Below are positions 1 through 6,010 of a stretch of DNA of 15,276 bases, piece by piece. Each line of letters begins with the position of its first letter. The stretch's first letter is position 1. Source of the stretch: an uncultured Collinsella sp. (GTDB lineage: Bacteria > Actinomycetota > Coriobacteriia > Coriobacteriales > Coriobacteriaceae); the NCBI GenBank assembly GCA_902469555.1, contig CABRDB010000034.1, positions 1-15,276 of the forward strand, given 5' to 3'. The notes under the pieces are model-generated. The model saw only the letters and a list, made by a program, of their open reading frames with translations, searched no databases and was not told the origin of the DNA. Both the position numbers and the translations under genes were made by a program.

Positions 1-204
1 ACCGATTGCAAGCGGTCGGCGGGGCCATTGTGGCTCTTGACAGCGGATTGGGTCATATGAGCGAAAGCCCGCCAGGGCGAGCAAGGTGCCTTGAAACGAG
101 GCGGCATTGACCTTTTGGTCATGCCGCCGAAGTTGAAAGGCAGATTGCCGCTATGGCGGGCTTGCAGCGTCGAGCTGTTACGCGGTTTGGTAAAACCGCG
201 TAAC
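1..204. other. Structured non-coding stretch with nested inverted repeats
   Basis: No convincing gene is seen here. The stretch is rich in inverted repeats. A perfect 10-bp outer pair (AAGCCCGCCA at 65-74, TGGCGGGCTT at 154-163) encloses a second strong hairpin: 8 bp at 100-107/121-128, a one-base bulge at 108, then 4 bp at 109-112/117-120 around a TTTT loop. Short hairpins at 82-93 (CAAG/CTTG) and near 137-147 (GGCA/TGCC) complete a multi-branched fold. On the minus strand one frame stays open from about 203 to the edge, with an ATG at 54-56, so this could be the structured leader and first codons of a minus-strand gene lying to the left. No clear ribosome site precedes that ATG. It could also be a dispersed genomic repeat. 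I could not match it to a known riboswitch class. Confidence 0.4.
177..204 (-). terminator. Hairpin directly after the left GntR gene
   Basis: A perfect 12-bp stem (177-188 with 193-204) and a 4-base loop begin one base after the stop codon of the minus-strand gene ending at 205. The right arm reads AAACCGCGTAAC. No clear U-tract follows on the minus strand, so it may be a weak terminator or a mRNA 3'-end protecting hairpin. Confidence 0.5.
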
Positions 205-924
205 TTACATGACCATGACGTAGCGGCTACCCACGTAATACTGCTTACCGAGCAAAACCGGCTCGCCATTGGGGCCGGTGAAGCCGGCACGTAGATTGAG
301 CAGCGGATCGTGCGGAGCAATGCCCAACTCGGCCGCCTGCTCGGCATTGGCGCGAACGGCCTCGACCGTGCGGTAGCCAACCGAGACAATCGGCGTTCCG
401 CCAACACGCTCGACCTCGGCAAAAATCGACTTGTCCTCAAGATCGGCCGTCAACAGCTCACGGTAGGCGTCAAACGGCACAAAGATATTCTCCTCAAAGA
501 TAGGCTCACCGTCGGCCGTACGCACGCGCTTGATGTGCAGCAGCAGCGCGTCCTTCTGCAGACCAAAGAACTCCATCTCGTTTTGACGCGCCGGAACGAT
601 CTGGCGATCGACCACGTGTGCACCGGCCTTCATGCCGTTGCCGGCACACAGCGCGGTAAACGTCTGCAGCGTCGAGGCGTGAAACTGGCGATTGATGTGC
701 GGGGTGGAAACAAAGGTGCCGCGGCCCTGCTGCTTAACCAGGTAGCCATCGGAGCACAGCTCCTCGACGGCGCGGCGCACCGTAATTCGGCTCACGTCGT
801 ACTGCTCGGCTAGCTCAAGCTCGGACGGAATACGCTCCTTGGGTGCATAAACACCTTTCTCGATCGCGTCCTTGATTTCGTCATAAATCTGCTGGTAAAG
901 CGGTGCATTTTTAGGCGTAGGCAT
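205..924 (-). CDS. GntR/HutC-family transcriptional regulator with UTRA domain
   Basis: A 239-residue DNA-binding regulator, normal length for the HutC subfamily. Residues about 8-73 form the GntR winged helix-turn-helix: ERIPSELELAEQYDVSRITV lies in the first half, followed by the wing GRGTFVS. Residues about 95-235 look like a UTRA ligand-binding domain, which in this family senses small molecules, often phosphorylated sugars or amino-sugar derivatives. The ATG at 922-924 is the only reasonable start, but the purine-rich GATAAGAGTGATT upstream is only a weak ribosome site. The gene stands alone: a hairpin follows its stop, and the YitT terminator separates it from the gene upstream. The motif ACGT-N5-ACGT 38 bases before the start also occurs before the PTS and EamA genes, so I infer autoregulation and control of the PTS cluster. 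Family certain, target inferred. Confidence 0.93.
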   Translation of the reverse strand: MPTPKNAPLYQQIYDEIKDAIEKGVYAPKERIPSELELAEQYDVSRITVRRAVEELCSDGYLVKQQGRGTFVSTPHINRQFHASTLQTFTALCAGNGMKAGAHVVDRQIVPARQNEMEFFGLQKDALLLHIKRVRTADGEPIFEENIFVPFDAYRELLTADLEDKSIFAEVERVGGTPIVSVGYRTVEAVRANAEQAAELGIAPHDPLLNLRAGFTGPNGEPVLLGKQYYVGSRYVMVM

Positions 925-961
925 ATCTAATCACTCTTATCGAAATATCGAAATAACTAAT

Positions 962-974
962 ACGTATATAACGT
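962..974. promoter_or_regulatory. Candidate operator ACGT-N5-ACGT before the left GntR gene
   Basis: ACGTATATAACGT on the plus strand: two ACGT half-sites 9 bp apart, start to start. The same layout occurs at 6967-6979 (PTS promoter) and, with one mismatch, at 8240-8252 (EamA promoter). It sits 38-50 bp upstream of the GntR start, in AT-rich sequence where a promoter is expected. I infer a GntR-family operator. Confidence 0.5.
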
Positions 975-1017
975 CTAGTTTCATGTTACCTCATAATGAT
1001 AAAACGATACACCCTCC

Positions 1018-1066
1018 CTACCAAAAAGCGACAGCTTCATTTTGGTAGGTTTTAACTGGGCAAACG
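1018..1066 (+). repeat. Dispersed 45-49-base repeat, copy 1
   Basis: First of four copies in the window (others at 2321-2369, 3005-3048, 10354-10385). It starts CTACCAAAA and has the complementary TTTTGGTAG at 1040-1048, giving a perfect 9-bp hairpin, then a tail GGTTTTAACTGGGCAAACG shared almost exactly with copy 2. The core differs from the other copies (AGCGACAGCTTCA here, AGGGACAGGTTTA elsewhere), with compensating changes AGC/GCT inside the loop. It lies between the YitT terminator and the GntR promoter. Confidence 0.8.
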
Positions 1067-1069
1067 AAG

Positions 1070-1101
1070 GCCTCCCGAAAGCAGCGAGGCTTTCGGGAGG
1101 C
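1070..1101 (-). terminator. Terminator of the YitT gene
   Basis: A perfect 13-bp stem (1070-1082 with 1089-1101, GCTTTCGGGAGGC on the plus-strand right arm) with a 6-base loop, 43 bases past the YitT stop. On the minus strand the stem is followed by CTTCGTTTG, a modest U-rich run. Confidence 0.75.
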
Positions 1102-1144
1102 TCAAGCGGACAGGATTGCGCCGTGCCGGCAAAATGCCAACACT

Positions 1145-2152
1145 CTACCTGCCGTCGTCCTGCTGCAGGCTGTCCTGCTCGCTGAGGCGCGCCTGCCTGC
1201 TGGCCATGCGTGCGGGCTTGTCGGGATCGGGAACGGCCGTGGGCATGGGCTCGTCGACATGACCGCCCCACCAGCCGCCCACAAAGTTGAGCGTATGGAA
1301 CACGTTGATCACGGCGCCGGGATCAACGTCGCACACCAGCTTGATAATGTCCTGGCTCTCGTAGGTCGAGACAACGGTGTGCAGCAGACACATCTTTTCG
1401 CGGCTGTATCCGCCGATGACCTCGGTGCAGCTAATGCCGTGCTGAAAATGGTTTACGTAGGCAGTCATGACCTCGTCTGCCTTACGCGTCGTGATCTGCA
1501 GCGTCACGCGATCGTAGCGACGATAGAAACTGTCGATGGTCTTGGTCGAAATAAACTGGAACACGATGGAATACGCCGCCTTGTCCCAGCCAAACATAAA
1601 GCCAAAGATCGCCAGGATAAAGCAGTTGAAACCAAAGATGACGCCCCAGATGGTCTTGCCCGTGTGGTTGGAAACCCACAGCGCGATAAAATCGGTGCCG
1701 CCGGTGGATGCGCCGGATTTAAGCGCGATGGCAGCGCCCAGACCCGAGACCACGCCGCCAAAAATGATTAGCATGATCTTGTCGCCCAAAAATGGAGCGA
1801 AGTGAAAGACGTTAAGGAACAGCGACGAGAGCACGACCTGCATCATCGAGAAGATGACAAAGCGCTTGCTGATGCCGCTCCAACATAGGAGTGCCACGGG
1901 GATGTTGAGCGCGAGCATACCGAGCGAGATGTCGATGTGAACGCCGCCCAGCGAAGTAACGCGATCGAGCAGGACCGCGACGCCGGTGAGACCGCTCGGA
2001 AGCAGGTCGGCGGGCTGGATGAACGCCTGGATCAGGAATGTCTGGAGAACGGCGGAAATGGTGACCGCCACGGCAGTAATGGCGCGGCGGACGATGGTGA
2101 GGCGGCCGAGCACGAGCACTCGGTCCGTGAGCTGATCGATGGCGTTCGCCAC
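1145..2152 (-). CDS. YitT family integral membrane protein (DUF161 plus DUF2179)
   Basis: A 335-residue membrane protein of the YitT family. The N-terminal part (about residues 20-200) has several hydrophobic helices and the family signature SGASTGGTDFIALW; the following cytoplasmic part (about 215-295) resembles DUF2179. The last 40 or so residues form a charged tail longer than in typical members. The biochemical role of YitT proteins is not established, and transport of an unidentified solute is often assumed. The start is a GTG at 2150-2152, chosen because AAAGGAG lies 5 bases upstream and the protein then begins just before the first helix. It is a single-gene unit: an extended -10 promoter lies in front and a strong hairpin follows. 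It is not obviously tied to the PTS cluster. Family assignment is firm, function unknown. Confidence 0.9.
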   Translation of the reverse strand: MANAIDQLTDRVLVLGRLTIVRRAITAVAVTISAVLQTFLIQAFIQPADLLPSGLTGVAVLLDRVTSLGGVHIDISLGMLALNIPVALLCWSGISKRFVIFSMMQVVLSSLFLNVFHFAPFLGDKIMLIIFGGVVSGLGAAIALKSGASTGGTDFIALWVSNHTGKTIWGVIFGFNCFILAIFGFMFGWDKAAYSIVFQFISTKTIDSFYRRYDRVTLQITTRKADEVMTAYVNHFQHGISCTEVIGGYSREKMCLLHTVVSTYESQDIIKLVCDVDPGAVINVFHTLNFVGGWWGGHVDEPMPTAVPDPDKPARMASRQARLSEQDSLQQDDGR

Positions 2153-2197
2153 GTAGGCTCCTTTCGAAGGCAGATGTAGTTGTGGGGCATGTCCGCG

Positions 2198-2206
2198 ATT
2201 GTAGCA
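2198..2206 (-). promoter_or_regulatory. Extended -10 promoter for the YitT gene
   Basis: On the minus strand TGC-TACAAT is an extended -10 element (TGnTACAAT), 46 bases before the GTG start. A TTGAAG lies upstream with a 20-base spacer, too long for a good -35, which fits an extended -10 promoter. Confidence 0.5.
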
Positions 2207-2273
2207 TGGAGCGTGCGGGGGCGCTTCAATTCACCCTCTCTCGACAACCATCAGAAGGACTGTGAGGCCGCTC

Positions 2274-2313
2274 AAAAGAAAAACGCCGTGAAGAGAGCGA
2301 TCCCTTCACGGCG
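2274..2313 (-). terminator. Intrinsic terminator of the HAD phosphatase gene
   Basis: A perfect 10-bp stem, CGCCGTGAAG (2284-2293) with CTTCACGGCG (2304-2313), followed on the minus strand by TTTTTCTTTT (2274-2283). It is a textbook rho-independent terminator, located after repeat copy 2, so the repeat is transcribed in the 3' untranslated region. Confidence 0.92.
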
Positions 2314-2320
2314 AATTCGA

Positions 2321-2369
2321 CGTTTGCCCAGATAAAACCTGCCAAAATAAACCTGTCCCTAAATGGCAG
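2321..2369 (-). repeat. Dispersed 45-49-base repeat, copy 2
   Basis: Read on the minus strand it starts CTGCCATTTAGGGACAGG, continues TTTATTTTGGCAGG and ends TTTTATCTGGGCAAACG. It overlaps the last codons of the HAD gene, and its TAG is that gene's stop codon. It is inverted relative to copy 3, so the HAD gene is bracketed by inverted repeats. Confidence 0.85.
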
Positions 2370-2988
2370 ATAGGATGTCGGTCAGGTTGTCGATGACAAC
2401 GTCGGCGGCGGACTGATCCAGGTTGACGCCCTCGTGCGGACGCAGCGCCAGGACTCGGGCGCCGGAGCGCTTGCCGGCCTCGATTCCTAAAGGCGAATCC
2501 TCGATAACCAGGCACTCGGCAGGCTCCACCCCCAGCGCCTCCATGGCACGCAGGTAGATCTCGGGATCGGGCTTAAACGCACTGCACTCGTGACCGCTGA
2601 TGGTGTAATCCAGCACATCGGCAATGTCAGCGATCTCCACCAGCTCGTCAATCAACTCGCGATAGGACGAGCTCGCGATGGCACACTTCACGCTGCGCTC
2701 GTGCAGCTTGCGCATCACCGGCTCCGTCTGCTCGTTGAGCAGCTCGGCATACGGAACGGGGTGGTCCGGGCTGTAGACCTGCTTGTACTCCACGCGCAGG
2801 CGCTCGCGCAGCTCAACATCGTCGGGCACCAACGCCTCCCAAATGGCAGGCTCGTTAGACCCCGAAAGATCGGGGATCTCGTCAAAGTGGAACCCCTTCT
2901 CTTCCATAAACGCCACGCGGCGACGGTTGTAGAACCACTCGGTATCGACCAGCACGCCGTCCATGTCAAACAGCACTGCCTTGATCAT
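2359..2988 (-). CDS. HAD-superfamily hydrolase, beta-phosphoglucomutase-like (subfamily IA)
   Basis: A 209-residue soluble phosphatase or phosphomutase-like enzyme. All four HAD motifs are visible: DMDGVLVD at 8-15 (nucleophile Asp8, acid/base Asp10), a serine motif in ASSS at 105-108, Lys139 in AFKPDPEIY, and the metal-binding acids Glu163/Asp164 in VIEDSPLGIEAG. Residues about 17-88 form the helical cap typical of sugar-phosphate enzymes. The start at 2986-2988 was chosen because GGTGGGAGGAG lies just upstream and the protein then begins directly with motif I. A further upstream start would translate the dispersed repeat and is unlikely. Likely substrates are small sugar phosphates, but members cannot be assigned by motif. 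It is a separate unit from the SIS gene upstream (strong terminator between) and is flanked by inverted copies of a repeat, suggesting it may be an inserted cassette. Confidence 0.92.
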   Translation of the reverse strand: MIKAVLFDMDGVLVDTEWFYNRRRVAFMEEKGFHFDEIPDLSGSNEPAIWEALVPDDVELRERLRVEYKQVYSPDHPVPYAELLNEQTEPVMRKLHERSVKCAIASSSYRELIDELVEIADIADVLDYTISGHECSAFKPDPEIYLRAMEALGVEPAECLVIEDSPLGIEAGKRSGARVLALRPHEGVNLDQSAADVVIDNLTDILSAI

Positions 2989-3004
2989 ACGCATCTCCTC
3001 CCAC

Positions 3005-3048
3005 CTGCCAAAAAGGGACAGGTTTATTTTGGTAGGTTTTATCTGGGG
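3005..3048 (+). repeat. Dispersed 45-49-base repeat, copy 3
   Basis: Plus-strand copy starting CTGCCAAAAAGGGACAGG and ending GGTTTTATCTGGGG, with the palindromic arms CTGCCAAAA and TTTTGGTAG (one G-T mismatch). It abuts the ribosome site of the HAD gene and is the inverted partner of copy 2. Confidence 0.85.
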
Positions 3049-3082
3049 TTTTATGACGCGACAGACACGCCCTCCCCAGAGC

Positions 3083-3115
3083 AAAAAAAGGGGATGGGGC
3101 GCAAACCCCATCCCC
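3083..3115 (-). terminator. Intrinsic terminator of the first SIS gene
   Basis: A perfect 10-bp stem (GGGGATGGGG at 3090-3099 with CCCCATCCCC at 3106-3115), a 6-base loop, and seven T on the minus strand at 3083-3089. It is the end of the PTS/SIS transcription unit. Confidence 0.95.
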
Positions 3116-3149
3116 TCTCAATCAACCCGTAAGGTCTACTTACTTGTGA

Positions 3150-4133
3150 TTAGTAGGAAAGCTTCCACATGTAGCGACGCATGGTCAGCGGGTGCTGACG
3201 GGCCTCGGCGATCTGGTTGCCGTACTCGCGCATAACGGCGAGGTGCAGCAGCGGGTTGAAGTAGGTGACGACACTCGCGGGCACAGCGTCAGCCAGGCCG
3301 TAGTCCTTGGAGTCGATCAGAGCGACCTTGGCGCCCATGCGCTCAAGGAAGGTGAGGGCGCGGGCGTCCATCGGACGGGTGGCGCCATCGGACATGAGGA
3401 AGACGTAGGGCTTACCCTCGGTGGAAACCTCGAACGGGCCGTGGAAGTACTCGCCGGTGTTGTAGGCGGCGGCGTCGATCCACTGCATCTCGGTGAACAG
3501 GAAGGCGGCGTTAGAATAAGCCATCTTCTCGGAGGCACCGGAAGCCATGAAGTAGATCATCTTGTCGTCCTTGAAGTCCTCGGCGAACTTCTTGGCGAGC
3601 TTCTTGCAGTGCTGAGCGGCGTTCTCGCAGAGCTCGAAGACGTTGGTGAGGCCGGTGATCATGTCCTCATAGTGGTCATAGCCCTCGGTCTGCTGAAGGA
3701 TCTCGAGAGCAAGAGCGATGGCGTAGCCGGGCTTCTCGCACTTGGCAGCGTAGTTGGCGTGGAAGCCGTGAACGATAACGTGGTCGGCGTCGACGGTCAG
3801 AGCGGAGCCAGCCTTGTTGGTGAGGGAGACGACCGGGCAGTTGTGCTTCTTGGCGGTCTTGTTGGCCTCGACGGTCTCGGGCGTGGAGCCACCGAGGGAG
3901 CAGGTGATCACGAAGGTGTGCTCGTTGACCCAGGAGGGCGTGTCGTAGTTGAACTCGTTAGCGGTGAAGATCTGAACGTTCAGCTTGTCCGTGTTGTTGG
4001 CCAGGAAGTACTTGGCGGGGTACAGGTCGGACATGGAGGCACCGCAGCCGACGAAAGCGACGCTGTGGATCTCGTGGTTGGACAGGACGTCAGCGACGAT
4101 CTGCTTAGGGAGGTTAAGGTCGATCTCGTACAT
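3150..4133 (-). CDS. SIS-domain sugar-phosphate enzyme, FrlB/FraB/Gfr-type 6-phosphate deglycase (first paralog)
   Basis: A 327-residue cytosolic protein with two SIS (sugar isomerase) domains, about 20-150 and 175-310. The phosphate-binding loop is SLGGSTPET (79-87). Glu215 (in TEMQ) and His231 (in GEYFHGPFE) are 16 residues apart, matching in spacing and nearly in number the catalytic Glu214/His230 pair reported for Salmonella FraB. The C-terminus HPLTMRRYMWKLSY has the RRYMWK ending I associate with FrlB-type enzymes. Such deglycases split 6-phosphorylated Amadori products into hexose 6-phosphate and an amine or amino acid. The start at 4131-4133 has AAAGGA 9 bases upstream; the ATG at 4142 would touch the ribosome site. 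The gene lies last behind the PTS genes, after a gap with a hairpin and a palindromic repeat. The exact substrate (fructoselysine, glucoselysine, fructose-asparagine or another) is unknown; an amino-sugar isomerase is a less likely alternative. Confidence 0.85.
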   Translation of the reverse strand: MYEIDLNLPKQIVADVLSNHEIHSVAFVGCGASMSDLYPAKYFLANNTDKLNVQIFTANEFNYDTPSWVNEHTFVITCSLGGSTPETVEANKTAKKHNCPVVSLTNKAGSALTVDADHVIVHGFHANYAAKCEKPGYAIALALEILQQTEGYDHYEDMITGLTNVFELCENAAQHCKKLAKKFAEDFKDDKMIYFMASGASEKMAYSNAAFLFTEMQWIDAAAYNTGEYFHGPFEVSTEGKPYVFLMSDGATRPMDARALTFLERMGAKVALIDSKDYGLADAVPASVVTYFNPLLHLAVMREYGNQIAEARQHPLTMRRYMWKLSY

Positions 4134-4223
4134 CTGACACATTCCTTTCGATTTTTGCGGCGCCACATTGCCGGGCGCTCGCAGGGTTACCGTGGTTTGG
4201 GCCGAGTCGCCGGCCCGTTGAGG

Positions 4224-4254
4224 ATGCGACAAAGGGACTGTCCCATTGTCGCAT
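4224..4254. repeat. Palindromic intergenic element
   Basis: Perfect 9-bp arms, ATGCGACAA (4224-4232) and TTGTCGCAT (4246-4254), enclose AGGGACTGTCCCA, itself holding the self-complementary GGGAC/GTCCC. The layout (A-rich palindromic arms around a GGGAC core) resembles the dispersed repeat found elsewhere in the window, so it is probably another short interspersed element. It lies between IID and the first SIS gene, where it could also act on read-through. Confidence 0.6.
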
Positions 4255-4267
4255 TTTAGGGATGGAA

Positions 4268-4298
4268 GCCTGCCTGGGGTATGGGATGCCAGGCAGGC
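4268..4298 (-). terminator. Hairpin after PTS IID, possible partial terminator
   Basis: A perfect 10-bp stem (GCCTGCCTGG at 4268-4277 with CCAGGCAGGC at 4289-4298) begins 34 bases after the IID stop. On the minus strand it is followed by TTCCATCCC, a poor U-tract, so termination may be partial and allow lower-level expression of the SIS gene behind it. Confidence 0.6.
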
Positions 4299-4332
4299 CC
4301 CCGGGGGAAAGCGGTTAAGCGCTTGGTCGCGA

Positions 4333-5166
4333 CTAGGCCAGGATGCCGGCCGCGGAGAGGGCGATGCCGCCCACAATGGCGATCACGAGAAGCCAACCGG
4401 TGTTGACGTTCTTCTTGATGAGCCAGTACATAAGGCCGGTGAGGCCGAGGGAGATCATCTGGGGCATCATGCCGTCCAGGATGTCCTGGATAACGACGGT
4501 GCCCTCAGCGAACTGCAGCGGGGTGGTGGCGCCGATCAGCGTAGCGATCATGCCGCCCACGGACATAAGACCCACGATGCCGCAGACATACATGAGCTTC
4601 TCCATGAGGTCGCCGCCCTGAAGCTTGCTCAGGTACTCGTGGCCACCCTGATAGCCCATCTTGGCTGCGAACCAAGTGATCAGCACAGAGGGGACGATGG
4701 AGATGAGCATGGCCAGGATCGGGCCCATGATGGAGCCCTGCTGAGCCAGCTGAACGCCCAGGCCAAAGGCGATGACGCGGATGGTGCCCTGGAAGAAGGA
4801 GTCACCGATGCCGGAAAGCGGACCCATGAGGGAGGTCTTGACCGCGTTGATCGAATCGGGATCGAAGTTCTCGGGATCCTTGGCGTACTCCTCCTCCATG
4901 GAGGCGGAGAGGCCCAGGATGAAAGCGCTCGTCTGCGGGGTGCAGTTGTAGAACGCCATGTGACGGTGGTAAGCCTCTTTCTTAGCAGCGAGCTGCTTGG
5001 GGTCGGACTCATCCGGATAGAGGCGATCGAGCGTGGGAACCATGCCGTAGAGGAAGCCCATGTTCATCTGACGCTCGTAGTTCCAAGAGGCCTGGATGGC
5101 CCAGGAGCGCCAGAAGAACTGGCTGACCTTCTTGTTCAGGGACACGTCCTTGGTTGCGGTTGCCAT
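4333..5166 (-). CDS. PTS system mannose/fructose/sorbose family, IID component
   Basis: A 277-residue membrane subunit of the permease; with IIC it forms the sugar channel in the cytoplasmic membrane. The N-terminal half carries family-typical stretches: RQMNMGFLYGMVPTL (about 38-52), a region resembling the conserved FNTHP in other IID proteins (here FYNCTPQTSAFILGL), and SLMGPLSGIGDSFFQGTIR (about 116-134). The C-terminal third has several hydrophobic helices ending at GILA. The start at 5164-5166 has AGGAGG 8 bases upstream, and that ribosome site overlaps the TAA stop of IIC only 13 bases away, so translation is probably coupled. A hairpin follows the stop. Family identity is very secure; the sugar specificity is not readable from this subunit. 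Confidence 0.96.
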   Translation of the reverse strand: MATATKDVSLNKKVSQFFWRSWAIQASWNYERQMNMGFLYGMVPTLDRLYPDESDPKQLAAKKEAYHRHMAFYNCTPQTSAFILGLSASMEEEYAKDPENFDPDSINAVKTSLMGPLSGIGDSFFQGTIRVIAFGLGVQLAQQGSIMGPILAMLISIVPSVLITWFAAKMGYQGGHEYLSKLQGGDLMEKLMYVCGIVGLMSVGGMIATLIGATTPLQFAEGTVVIQDILDGMMPQMISLGLTGLMYWLIKKNVNTGWLLVIAIVGGIALSAAGILA

Positions 5167-5179
5167 AGTGTGTTCCTCC

Positions 5180-5974
5180 TTAGTCTTCGTCGTCTTCGAG
5201 CGGATCGTAGTCGGAATCGACACCGGCGGCTGCATGGGAACCATTGAACTTGAAGCCCATGAAGACGACAGCCAGGCACACGCCGATCAGAGCGACCGCG
5301 ATGACGGACAGGTTGAGGTAAGCGGCGAGCAGGAAACCGATGAACAGGAACGGAGTCATACCCTTCTTGATCATCATGGTGAGCAGCAGGGCCAAGCCGT
5401 AGGCGGTCATGATCTTGGTCGAAACGTTAAGACCAGTGGACAGCCACTCGGGAACCATGTTGACGATGGCCTGAACCAGGTCGGTGCCAACAAAGACGGC
5501 GAGGAAGATCGGCAGGAAGTACATGATGGCGTACAGACCGGAGCCGGCGCAGATGTGCATACGGTAGGCGGTCTTGAACTTTCCGTTATCGATCGCGCTA
5601 TCTGCCACATGGGTGAGGGCGGCGATGATGGAACGGAACACGATGCCGAGGAGCTGACCCAGGACGGCGACCGGGATGGCGATCGTCATGGCGGTCTCGG
5701 CGGAAGCATCGGTCAGGCACGCAAAGGCAGCGGCCACGATGCCGCCCAGGACCATATCGGGCGGAACGGCGGCGCCGACCTGCACCAGGCCCATGGACAC
5801 GAGCTCGACGGCGGCACCGACGGCAAGGCCGGTGGGCACATCGCCCAGCAGCAGACCGACGAGCGTAGCGCCAACGAGGGGCTGCTCGAAGTTAAGACGA
5901 CCGAGCAGGCGGGAGTCCCACATGCAGAACACGCCGACGAGGCCGACGAGCACCGCACTGATGAACGTATTCAT
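5180..5974 (-). CDS. PTS system mannose/fructose/sorbose family, IIC component
   Basis: A 264-residue, very hydrophobic subunit with about seven to nine membrane segments. It starts MNTFISAVLVGLVGVFCMWD and carries the family-typical block PLVGATLVGLLLGDVPTGLA (about 32-51) followed by GAAVELVSMGLVQVGAAVPP, a hallmark of the EII-Sor/Man IIC family. The C-terminal tail is short and acidic (SDYDPLEDDED). The ATG at 5972-5974 is preceded by AAAGGAG at 6 bases. The gene lies 36 bases behind IIAB and 13 bases before IID, so it is the middle gene of a three-gene permease operon. Identity is secure. Confidence 0.96.
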   Translation of the reverse strand: MNTFISAVLVGLVGVFCMWDSRLLGRLNFEQPLVGATLVGLLLGDVPTGLAVGAAVELVSMGLVQVGAAVPPDMVLGGIVAAAFACLTDASAETAMTIAIPVAVLGQLLGIVFRSIIAALTHVADSAIDNGKFKTAYRMHICAGSGLYAIMYFLPIFLAVFVGTDLVQAIVNMVPEWLSTGLNVSTKIMTAYGLALLLTMMIKKGMTPFLFIGFLLAAYLNLSVIAVALIGVCLAVVFMGFKFNGSHAAAGVDSDYDPLEDDED

Positions 5975-6010
5975 ACCCTTCTCCTTTCAGTCAGGCAAAA
6001 GCCTGGTTGA

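Noticed and set aside
1..204. Lysine, cobalamin, glycine or TPP riboswitch
   Set aside because: A GCCGAAG-like stretch near 125-132 recalls the lysine element, but the remaining conserved boxes and junction order are missing, and no plus-strand gene follows.
981..1284. Small minus-strand open frames between the GntR and YitT genes
   Set aside because: They cross the terminator hairpin and repeat copy 1 and overlap the YitT C-terminus in another frame; no ribosome site.
2989..3111. N-terminal extension of the HAD protein (41 residues)
   Set aside because: It would translate the dispersed repeat and part of the upstream terminator region; motif I starts right after the internal ATG, which has a strong ribosome site.
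3192..4259. 355-residue open frame on the plus strand
   Set aside because: It is antisense to the first SIS gene, with Val/Gly/Leu/Glu-rich low-complexity translation and no recognisable domain. The GC-rich third positions of the real gene keep this frame open.
4134..4376. 81-residue N-terminal extension of the first SIS protein
   Set aside because: It runs through the hairpin and palindromic repeat and has low-complexity sequence unlike SIS proteins; a good ribosome site precedes the internal ATG at 4133.
4246..6010. Long plus-strand open frames opposite PTS IID and IIC
   Set aside because: The translations are low-complexity (His, Asp, Gly, Glu), antisense to clear PTS genes, and have no ribosome sites.
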